From: GCA-2718595 sp963935005 | Lineage (GTDB): Bacteria > Gemmatimonadota > Gemmatimonadetes > Longimicrobiales > Gaopeijiaceae | NCBI GenBank assembly: GCA_963935005.1 | Contig: CAWWAX010000038.1 | Span: 1 to 14,054, forward strand | Direction: 5' to 3' | Length of the DNA: 14,054 nt | In this document: positions 1 through 6,337 of the stretch, in pieces | Layout of the letters: every line of letters starts with the position of its first letter | Position numbering within the stretch: the first letter of the stretch is position 1 | The notes under the pieces: model-generated | Databases searched by the model: none | What the model was told of the DNA's origin: nothing | What the model saw: only the letters and a program-made list of their open reading frames with translations | Position numbers and translations under genes: made by a program

Positions 1-3000
1 CCACTTCTGGGCTCCTACGACGTCCTGCTTCAGAGGAAGCAGCGGCCGCGATTCCGATTTGACCATTGTGATTGGCACCCCAGGCATAGAGTTTTCCTGT
101 CGTGGACACCCCGACGGAGTGTTCGTTACCCGCCGATACCGAGGCGAAATTGTAATAAACCGAGACTGATGTCGATCCAACTGCTTGGTCCGACGTCGCG
201 GTAACCGATGCCGCTCCAGATCCCTTCACGGTCACGAGACCCGTGGATGACACCGTGGCAACAGTGGTGTCCGTAGACGCCCACGTCACGGGCGCCGAAC
301 CCATGACTGTCCCAGCCTGGTCTTTTACCACTGCCGAAAGCTGAGCTGTACCAGAGACGCTAGTATACGTCAGCAAGGTGTCACTCATACTAATAATCGA
401 TGCTCTCTGCCCAACCTCCACCGCAACTACTCTAGTGATTGAGTCGGAAACCGCAGTGATCGTGGCCGAACCGTCTGCAACTGAAGTCACCAGACCCGCA
501 GCTGACACCGTGGCAACATTAGTGGCCGAAGATGACCACACGAACGTTGGAGAGTCTATGTTATAACCTCTCCTATCAACTCCCGTGGCGGTCACTGTTG
601 TAGTATCACCGAACGAAGTGAAGTCCAGTGAGTCTGTTGACATTGCTAGCGTCTCTGCGATTTGCTGGACTTTTATCTTTGTTGTGCCCTTGATGTCACC
701 ACCCGCACCCATACCATTGGTAATACCGGTCACGGTCGTGGTGCCTGCCTGTCTTGCAATCGCATAATGGACGTAGCTACCAGCACTCCCGGATTGTTCA
801 ATGCTGGCCACATCCCAATCTTCATTGTCCCACCAGACCTCGCGATTGGCGATGACTGTGCCCGAAGAATCTTTTACCACCGCCGTCAGCAGCAAACTGT
901 CATTTATCGCAGTGAGCGTAAACACTGAGTCCGCAAAGGCGACACTTGCTGCTTCCTGACCAACATTTACATAAAGAAACGATGCGATCGGGTCGATATA
1001 ACCATCGGGCCGGACAGCTCTATCACCCAATGGGTCGGCCGCGTTCGCACCAGAAGTCGCAGTAACCTTAACCCAGCCCTCACCTACTGAGATCAACTGT
1101 CCTGAAGATGTAACCTTGACCACCGTAGTATCCTCAGAGTACCAGGTCACCGGCGCGTCAGGTATTACTCCATTAGCGTCCTTGACCTTCACAATGAGTG
1201 GAACTGTGTCATTCAGGGAGCTCATACGTATTTCAATATATTCTTTTGCAGTGGACTGCGTTGTGTCCGACGCCAGCTGGATCTCGACGCTTGTGGCGAT
1301 GCGTGCCACTGTCAGCGTAAGCTCTTTGCTCACTCTTGTGCCCTCGCCATCTTCCACTTGAAGCGTGAAGGTCGAGGCGCCTGCAGTAGTTGGGGTACCT
1401 CTAATTTTAGTGTGATAGCACTCAGGTGGTGGATTCGGATCTCCAGAATTTATGCACCACGGGAGCGTGTCATTTTTCATTTCGAGTCCAGCTGGAAGTG
1501 TCCCATCCGTTATGGACCAGGTGTAAGAAAGGTCACCACCAGAGGCTAAAAGCTGCAGGCCCTTCTCGTGGTCTGGTGTATCTGCATCCTGCCATTCTTC
1601 CGTTTCATACTCTTTGCCGAGTGCAGCCACTGGCAAGCTGTCTGTTACGAGGGCAAGAGGGCCGCTGACCAGTAGCCAAAGTTCTTTCTCAACCTTCTGG
1701 CCGACTCCACTCGTCGCCTCGATACGAAACCTGTTGTTGTTGGTCTGTGTCGGCGTGCCCCTGATCGTGTCACCAGACAAGACCAGTCCCGGGGGCAAAG
1801 TGCTGTCCTTAAGTGCCCAAGTTAGGTTGCCATCTCCCCCCGTTGCATTGAGTGTGGTCACGTACGCAGAATCGATGAGCGCTGCCAGCAGTACCGAATC
1901 GGTCACGACCAACTCAGGATGTACCGTGATCGAAAGCGGCCTCTTAGCGAACTGTTCCGACGGGGTATCCCGTCCAGCACCGACTACTACTGTAATGCTA
2001 CCATCCCCAGCGGCTGACGCTTCTGGGTAGCCCCTGAGGTAGCCCTTCCCACCGTCCATGTCTACCCACAGTCCCCGTGGCCCCTCTTCGTTCTGGAACC
2101 ATTCTAGGTCACCCTTACCACCCGTGGCCTCCAACTCAAAACTATATTCCGCTCCAACTCCTGCGTCGGGAACCTTCGTAGTCTTCACTGAAAGCGCCTC
2201 AGCGCAATCAAGTGTAATGGTGTCTCCGATATAATAGTCCACAGGAAGCTGAACAGCATACCGAGCAATCTGTTGCGCATCGACGATATTGGTCTGGCCG
2301 TCATTGGTCACGTCACCGTGTGAAATCATCTTCTTTGAATATTCGACTTCAAGGCCGACTAACCACCGAGCAATCTGTTGCGTGTCGATGACATCGGCGA
2401 GGTCTCCACCTGTCACATCGCCCAGCAGACCACCGGCATCGACACACATAGCCACACTATTTGACGCGACGCGTGCCAGAATATTGGTTCCATCTTCGTT
2501 ACCCGCCGCTGTCACTTCGATTCTAGGAATTGTGGTCCCGGCATCACTCGCAGCCATGGTGAAGGTCATCGCAGTAAAGCTACTTCTATTACCGCTTGTG
2601 CTGAGGAGGTTAGCCTGGAACTCACCACGTTCTATGCCATCAGTGTTCGCTTCGATCGAACCGAATGTCCCAGCGTCGTAAGAAATAGCACTAAGCACTT
2701 CAGAGTTCCAATCCAACCTAAACTGCAAACTCGCGATATTTAGTGAACTGGTGTTGGACATATCGACGACCAACGGCACAGTCACCGTGTCGTTCGGGCT
2801 GAGAACAAGTTTCCGTGCGTCACCGAGTGACACGTCAATAACATTCAATGAAGGGTCGGGAGTTTCTTCAAAAAAAGCTTCAGGACCCTCGAACGAGAAA
2901 TCGTCAGCAGCATCAACCACAGGTTCGACGATCGCGTAGGTCACCTCACCCAGCTCATTGTCCCCGTAAAATTGCGTCGTTGAAATCTCAGCGCCGTCGC

Positions 3001-3478
3001 TGTTAGCGACAATATCGAAGTGCACAGTGAGATCTCCAGACTTTAATGCTCTTGGGGTCGCGATGTTCAGCGTGATGGAGACTGGTTCATCGAAGCCGTC
3101 CGCAGCAAAACCTACGATCGGCACTCCGTAGCTTTCTCCCTCCTGGTTGAACAAATGCGTATCCGTGTCTGGCACGGAGATAGATACCAACCTCAAGCTC
3201 CGGTCACTCAACTCTACAACTCCCTGGTAGGACGAGAAGTCGATATCACGAGCATCTAGAATCAGCTCCACCGCCTGTTGATTTCCCGCGTATGGGCCAG
3301 GTAATAGATGGGCGTGGACACCTTGTGGCAGGACCTGACCGAACGTGTCCAGTGCATCGGGTGTGTTATATGATTCTGAGTCTACCACCATGTCCCCTGT
3401 GCATGCGGCCAACAATAGTGCCGCTAAGGTCCATATCGTGAGTGTAGTCCGTTTCCTGGCGTCTATTGAATTACCCAT
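1..3478 (-). CDS. Giant modular lipoprotein: cohesin-like, dockerin, Ig-like, Big2 and RCC1 modules (C-terminus outside window)
   Basis: Translated by hand, the minus frame from ATG at 3478 stays open through 1159 codons to the window edge, so the 3' end is missing. Residues 1-26 form a lipoprotein signal with lipobox LAAC (Cys26). Residues about 60-180 are a beta-rich module of unclear family. Residues about 212-345 are cohesin-like (VDMS, IASLQ, a W, then SYDAGTFGS). Residues about 354-409 hold a dockerin-type pair: GDVTGGDLADVIDTQQIAR, and the more canonical calcium-loop copy GDVTNDGQTNIVDAQQIAR. Three putative Ig-like modules follow (about 426-727), two with an IRGTPT motif. About four Big2-type modules occupy 728-1110 (VTWxSxDxxVATVSxxGLVT). 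From about 1112 an RCC1 repeat begins (SAGNEHSVGVSTTGKLYAWG). The start overlaps the upstream stop as TAATG, so translation is probably coupled. The likely location is the outer surface, in adhesion or scaffolding; this is inferred from modules only. Confidence 0.85.
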   Translation of the reverse strand, partial: MGNSIDARKRTTLTIWTLAALLLAACTGDMVVDSESYNTPDALDTFGQVLPQGVHAHLLPGPYAGNQQAVELILDARDIDFSSYQGVVELSDRSLRLVSISVPDTDTHLFNQEGESYGVPIVGFAADGFDEPVSITLNIATPRALKSGDLTVHFDIVANSDGAEISTTQFYGDNELGEVTYAIVEPVVDAADDFSFEGPEAFFEETPDPSLNVIDVSLGDARKLVLSPNDTVTVPLVVDMSNTSSLNIASLQFRLDWNSEVLSAISYDAGTFGSIEANTDGIERGEFQANLLSTSGNRSSFTAMTFTMAASDAGTTIPRIEVTAAGNEDGTNILARVASNSVAMCVDAGGLLGDVTGGDLADVIDTQQIARWLVGLEVEYSKKMISHGDVTNDGQTNIVDAQQIARYAVQLPVDYYIGDTITLDCAEALSVKTTKVPDAGVGAEYSFELEATGGKGDLEWFQNEEGPRGLWVDMDGGKGYLRGYPEASAAGDGSITVVVGAGRDTPSEQFAKRPLSITVHPELVVTDSVLLAALIDSAYVTTLNATGGDGNLTWALKDSTLPPGLVLSGDTIRGTPTQTNNNRFRIEATSGVGQKVEKELWLLVSGPLALVTDSLPVAALGKEYETEEWQDADTPDHEKGLQLLASGGDLSYTWSITDGTLPAGLEMKNDTLPWCINSGDPNPPPECYHTKIRGTPTTAGASTFTLQVEDGEGTRVSKELTLTVARIATSVEIQLASDTTQSTAKEYIEIRMSSLNDTVPLIVKVKDANGVIPDAPVTWYSEDTTVVKVTSSGQLISVGEGWVKVTATSGANAADPLGDRAVRPDGYIDPIASFLYVNVGQEAASVAFADSVFTLTAINDSLLLTAVVKDSSGTVIANREVWWDNEDWDVASIEQSGSAGSYVHYAIARQAGTTTVTGITNGMGAGGDIKGTTKIKVQQIAETLAMSTDSLDFTSFGDTTTVTATGVDRRGYNIDSPTFVWSSSATNVATVSAAGLVTSVADGSATITAVSDSITRVVAVEVGQRASIISMSDTLLTYTSVSGTAQLSAVVKDQAGTVMGSAPVTWASTDTTVATVSSTGLVTVKGSGAASVTATSDQAVGSTSVSVYYNFASVSAGNEHSVGVSTTGKLYAWGANHNGQIGIAAAASSEAGRRRSPEV

Positions 3479-4275
3479 TAGTTGCTCACCGTTACGCCGT
3501 GGTTGCGAACCTTAACTTTGTCGAGAACCGATTTACCTAATTCGGTACCAGCGGTCGTAACTTCAACCTCGACAGTTACTGGTCCAGCAGCGACGCCTTT
3601 GAGTTTGAGAATTAGAGCGTTAAAAGATGCCTTCTGTCCTGTGCCATCATATAGGTTCGCTATGAAAGTCCCAGTCGACGTTCCAGTCGCATTGGTTGTA
3701 GCGGTGCCGAACGGACCTTTGGTGTAGGACACAAAGCTCAAGAGAGACGCATCCCACGTGACTTTCACTTGTAAACTAGCAATATCAACACCCGCCGCCT
3801 TGGACATATCGACTTTGATCGGCAGAGTAATCTCCTGATTGACTGAAATACTCGAGGTCGCACTTTCACCGACCATTACAGTGAATTCAGGAATAGCTAC
3901 CGTCATACCGGCGGCGGCATTCGCTGACCCCGAACTCGCTGTGATCGTAGCCGTACCCACAGCTACCGATGTTACCAACCCGTCGGACGAGACTGTCGCT
4001 ACCGATGCGTCAGACGATGTCCACGTCACGCTGGCGCCTGACATGGTCGCACCAGTCTGAGATTTGACTACTGCAGTAAACCGGGCCGTTAGATTCAGTC
4101 CCGGAAGAGTATAGTCACCTTCCACCAGGTTCAGCTGGATCGTCGTTGCTACAGGAGTAGTGGGAGTAGTGGGAGTAGTGGGAGTAGTGGGTGAAGTAGG
4201 CGTACTGCTCTCTCCACCACAACTCCATAAAACTAAAGACAACAGCAAGGTGTGTAACGCTAGGGTGTTCTTCAT
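3478..4275 (-). CDS. Small lipoprotein with TPT linker, Big2 and cohesin-like domains
   Basis: This is a 265-residue lipoprotein. Its signal peptide ends in lipobox LWSC with Cys19, followed by GGESS and a low-complexity Thr/Pro linker (about 25-41). A Big2-type Ig-like domain spans about 43-125 (VTWTSSDASVATVSSDGLVTS). A cohesin-like domain fills about 130-264 (LPIKVDMS, VDIASLQVKVTWD, FVSYTKGPFGT). Cohesins bind dockerins; non-cellulosomal cohesins occur in many bacteria and usually serve envelope assembly or adhesion. The next gene overlaps it at TAATG and encodes a homologous cohesin-like module plus a dockerin, so the two probably belong to one complex. No enzymatic domain is visible. 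The ATG at 4275 is preceded by a weak purine stretch (AGGA, about 11 nt away). Family assignment is fairly sure; the binding partner is inference. Confidence 0.85.
   Translation of the reverse strand: MKNTLALHTLLLSLVLWSCGGESSTPTSPTTPTTPTTPTTPVATTIQLNLVEGDYTLPGLNLTARFTAVVKSQTGATMSGASVTWTSSDASVATVSSDGLVTSVAVGTATITASSGSANAAAGMTVAIPEFTVMVGESATSSISVNQEITLPIKVDMSKAAGVDIASLQVKVTWDASLLSFVSYTKGPFGTATTNATGTSTGTFIANLYDGTGQKASFNALILKLKGVAAGPVTVEVEVTTAGTELGKSVLDKVKVRNHGVTVSN
4154..4189. repeat. Four perfect 9-bp tandem repeats coding the Thr/Pro linker
   Basis: Unit GGAGTAGTG (plus strand) is repeated four times without mismatch and is followed by a degenerate fifth unit. It encodes the TPT tripeptide linker between the lipid anchor and the Big2 domain of the small lipoprotein. 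Because the unit is a multiple of three, slippage would change linker length without breaking the frame. Confidence 0.9.
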
Positions 4276-4353
4276 GGTACCAGCAATCCTAAGGTCCGAA
4301 TAGTGGACACGGGGTAGATTTTGTGATGCTTCGAGAATTGGACAAATGGGTTC

Positions 4354-4382
4354 ATTTTTTGGCGAACAGTTAAAGAGGTCAA
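4354..4382 (-). promoter_or_regulatory. Candidate sigma70-like promoter of the cohesin lipoprotein pair
   Basis: On the minus strand a -35-like TTGACC (plus positions 4377-4382) is followed after a 17-nt spacer by AAAAAT (4354-4359), four of six matches to TATAAT. It lies about 80 bp upstream of the ATG at 4275 in an AT-rich region. The -35 is good and the -10 is weak. Confidence 0.35.
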
Positions 4383-4438
4383 TACCGTAAGGGGAAAATA
4401 ATATTTTTTTGGAAAATTCTGGCTTAAGATTTTTCCAA

Positions 4439-4508
4439 TAATGTTTTATTAACCTAACCTTTAATGTTTTATTAACCTAACCTTTAATGTTTTATTAACC
4501 TAACCTTT
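4439..4508. repeat. Three tandem copies of a 23-bp AT-rich repeat
   Basis: The tract is perfectly periodic at 23 bp over 70 nt; the ATG of each copy falls at 4441, 4464 and 4487. The unit contains ATGTTTTATTAACC and the internal doublet CCTAACCT. Each copy contains a short inverted repeat TTAAT-GTTTT-ATTAA. A spacing near two helical turns, placed between divergent promoters, suits repeated binding of one regulator on the same DNA face, but it could also be neutral slippage. Confidence 0.9.
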
Positions 4509-4617
4509 CAGCTCTTTAATCCTTTGCTATCGCCCCAACTTGGAAAAGTTCTTTGTCCAGTTTTGTACAACATTTATTTTATAAGAAATACCGAAAAAGT
4601 AAACCACTCACATTTTA

Positions 4618-4646
4618 TTGACATCGTGCTGAATTCGACCTATCTA
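4618..4646 (+). promoter_or_regulatory. Candidate promoter of the small-membrane-protein cluster
   Basis: A consensus -35 TTGACA (4618-4623) is followed by a 17-nt spacer and TATCTA (4641-4646) as a poor -10. Transcription would start near 4653, leaving a leader of roughly 120 nt before the ATG at 4775. The -35 and spacing are good; the -10 is weak. Confidence 0.45.
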
Positions 4647-4774
4647 CGTGGCTCATTAGAACTAAGGAACGTGTGATAAATTACATGTCATCAAAACACG
4701 AGAAACTAGATTTCGTTCCCGCAATGAGCACCGTATGTTTAGCACATACTTGTGACCATAAAGGAGATTTTAGT

Positions 4775-4981
4775 ATGGAATCACTGAGCAAAGAACGAAA
4801 CCTACTACTAGGACTATTCCTAGGAATCGGTATCGCAGTCGCTATCCCGTTCCTCACATCGGGACCCAAGGAACTCGTGGCATCTACAAGCCAGGCCATG
4901 GAATGCACCGGCCAAGTCGATCTGGACACTGCGTTCCATACCTACGGCCAGATCCATCTGGTATGCGAGGATGGGCCATGA
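4775..4981 (+). CDS. Small single-span membrane protein, unknown function
   Basis: This encodes 68 residues from ATG 4775, chosen because AAGGAG lies 8 nt upstream, the best ribosome-binding site of the region. An in-frame extension to GTG 4673 or ATG 4685 would add 34 or 30 residues with no recognised content. A charged N-terminus (KER) precedes one membrane helix at about 9-28 (LLLGLFLGIGIAVAIPFL). A polar tail carries two cysteines (C44 and C64) that could pair if the tail faces the periplasm. I recognise no family. The stop overlaps the next start as ATGA, so it is the first gene of a coupled three-gene cluster. Confidence 0.65.
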   Translation: MESLSKERNLLLGLFLGIGIAVAIPFLTSGPKELVASTSQAMECTGQVDLDTAFHTYGQIHLVCEDGP

Positions 4982-5145
4982 ATTGGTCCCTAAAAGATCA
5001 GTGGATCAACATAATTTTCATCAAATGCGGACTCATCCTGGTCATCGTTTCTGGACTCACTGAACAAGCAGTAGCAGCCATTTTCTTTGGTGGACTACTC
5101 TCCGTCCTAGCGGGCGGTATTGGATTTTTTAACACGGCCAAATAA
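4978..5145 (+). CDS. Very small two-span membrane protein, unknown function
   Basis: This encodes 55 residues. The ATG at 4978 overlaps the upstream stop (ATGA), which favours it over a longer in-frame start at 4903 buried in the previous gene. Two hydrophobic helices are seen at about 11-26 and 31-51 with a short TEQ turn between them; the C-terminus is FNTAK. There is no recognisable motif. The stop is followed directly by the next ATG (TAAATG), so the three genes are probably co-translated and their products may sit together in the inner membrane. Confidence 0.65.
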   Translation: MNWSLKDQWINIIFIKCGLILVIVSGLTEQAVAAIFFGGLLSVLAGGIGFFNTAK

Positions 5146-5511
5146 ATGACCGATACCCAACGCCGTTCTTATAGAAGAGGAATGCTGTTTGTTATTCTGG
5201 GGTCGATCATGATCTGTGTCCTGATCGGAGCCGTCGGCATCATCGGAGTGGAAGGCGACCCTTTTGACCGACTGTATTTCGCACTCATAGGCCTAGGGTT
5301 GGCTGGAGGGTCTATTGGACGCTTCAAACCACCCGCCATGAGGTACATCGCTACCGCGATGGGTATCGGTATGGGTCTACTCGCGCTCTATGCGATAGTA
5401 CTCGGCAAACACCTATCCCCAGTCAGTTCGGTGGTCGAGATCCTAGGACTAAACGGATTTTTCGTGCTGCTTTTCCTGCAATCGGCCAGATTGTTCAGTA
5501 GAGCTGACTGA
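5146..5511 (+). CDS. Four-span small membrane protein, unknown function
   Basis: This encodes 121 residues, starting at the base after the preceding stop. A basic N-terminus (RRSYRRG) is followed by hydrophobic helices at about 13-34, 43-58, 66-87 and 95-116, with a conspicuously Gly-rich third helix (MGIGMGLL). By the positive-inside rule the N-terminus should be cytoplasmic. No catalytic residues or known domain are evident. It ends the cluster; 136 nt separate it from the ABC ATPase gene, and no clear terminator is seen, so read-through into the transporter genes is possible. Confidence 0.7.
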   Translation: MTDTQRRSYRRGMLFVILGSIMICVLIGAVGIIGVEGDPFDRLYFALIGLGLAGGSIGRFKPPAMRYIATAMGIGMGLLALYAIVLGKHLSPVSSVVEILGLNGFFVLLFLQSARLFSRAD

Positions 5512-5556
5512 GCTCTCAATAATTGATGTGAACTAAACCCACACGACGGTGTAATC

Positions 5557-5632
5557 CTTGGTTGAAACTGAAGATTTATGATCTTTAGTTGGATTAAATT
5601 TACCTATACGATCACTGCTAGCGACAACCAAG
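5557..5632. promoter_or_regulatory. Nested inverted repeats ahead of the ABC transporter genes
   Basis: An outer perfect 8-bp pair, CTTGGTTG (5557-5564) and CAACCAAG (5625-5632), encloses an inner hairpin, AACTGAAGAT (5566-5575) and ATCTTTAGTT (5581-5590), of ten pairs with one G-T wobble and loop TTATG. No T-run follows, so it is not an evident rho-independent terminator. A TATGAT hexamer (5577-5582) lies across the inner loop. The outer right arm ends 15 nt before the GTG start, next to the purine-rich ribosome-binding region, so a leader structure or operator is possible. Confidence 0.45.
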
Positions 5633-5647
5633 AGAGAAAGTGCTCAA

Positions 5648-6334
5648 GTGATAGAATCAGGCCCTTCAGTAGAAGTAATTAATGTAAGAAAAGTTTATCC
5701 GTCTGGTGATGGACAACGAGCGGTCTTGGATGGTGCTTCTGCAACCATCCGTGCTGGAGAGAGAGTGGCCATTATTGGCCCTTCAGGATCTGGTAAATCT
5801 ACGCTATTAAATCTATTGAGTGGAATTGATGAGCCTGATTCAGGAACCATCGAGATTAATGGATTAGACCTCAGATCTCTCTCGGAGAATCAGAGGACAC
5901 TTTTTCGTAGAAACCAGATCGGCTTTGTTTTCCAGTCTTTTAATCTTCTGCCCGCCTTAACCGTTCTTGAAAACCTGCTTTTGCCCCTAGAACTGATCGG
6001 GAAAACCGGGAACGAGGCCAACGAGCGAGCTCGGTTTTTGTTAGAAATGGTGGAGCTATCTAAACGCGCTGATAGTTTTCCAGATCGCCTATCGGGCGGC
6101 GAACAACAGAGGGTCGCGATAGCTAGAGCTGTCGTCCATGAGCCCTCACTGTTACTCGCAGATGAGCCAACCGGCAACCTAGACGAAGACACAAGTCATC
6201 GGTTGATGGAAAGACTAGAAGATCTTCTCACGAGTGGAAAAACAACCTTGGTGATGGTCACTCATTCTAGAGATTTGGCTGACCGGATGGACCGAGCACT
6301 CGCGCTAGACCATGGTGGCTTGGTGGAGTACTAG
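5648..6334 (+). CDS. ABC transporter ATP-binding protein, MacB/LolD/AttE type
   Basis: This 228-residue ATPase probably powers the adjacent FtsX-type permease at the inner membrane. All motifs are intact: Walker A GPSGSGKST (44-52), Q-loop glutamine Q96 in FQSFNLLP, signature LSGGEQQ (148-154), Walker B LLLADEP with the catalytic Glu173, D-loop NLD, and switch His206 in VTHS. The length and the FVFQSFNLLP and ADEPTGNLD stretches are typical of the family that serves LolCE, MacB and AttFG permeases. It starts at GTG 5648; an AGAGAG stretch about 10 nt upstream can serve as ribosome-binding site. The permease starts 3 nt after the stop. Confidence 0.95.
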   Translation: MIESGPSVEVINVRKVYPSGDGQRAVLDGASATIRAGERVAIIGPSGSGKSTLLNLLSGIDEPDSGTIEINGLDLRSLSENQRTLFRRNQIGFVFQSFNLLPALTVLENLLLPLELIGKTGNEANERARFLLEMVELSKRADSFPDRLSGGEQQRVAIARAVVHEPSLLLADEPTGNLDEDTSHRLMERLEDLLTSGKTTLVMVTHSRDLADRMDRALALDHGGLVEY

Positions 6335-6337
6335 AAC

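Larger units (their letters stand above)
4276..4774. other. AT-rich divergent intergenic regulatory region
   Basis: No convincing gene lies between the divergent cohesin-lipoprotein pair and the small-membrane-protein cluster. The region is clearly more AT-rich than its flanks. It holds a run of seven T (4404-4410), a 6-bp inverted repeat GGAAAA/TTTTCC (4411-4416 and 4431-4436), three 23-bp tandem repeats (4439-4508) and a candidate promoter in each direction. In-frame alternative starts for the first plus-strand gene lie at 4673 (GTG, with AAGGA 4 nt upstream) and 4685 (ATG), but the stronger ribosome-binding site favours 4775. Confidence 0.7.

Noticed and set aside
1614..2681. Plus-strand open frames of 130-138 codons within 1614-2030 and 2289-2681
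   Set aside because: They lie opposite the continuous 1159-codon modular lipoprotein frame. Their translations are low-complexity Ser/Thr/Val-rich shadows with no motif.
4439..4508. CRISPR array
   Set aside because: The 23-bp units are directly contiguous with no unique spacers, and no cas gene is present.
4439..4508. Replication-origin iterons
   Set aside because: Tandem AT-rich repeats can mark origins, but no replication initiator gene or DnaA-box cluster was seen nearby.
5566..5590. Rho-independent terminator after the small-membrane-protein cluster
   Set aside because: The stem is AT-rich and is followed by GGATTAAATT, not a T-run.
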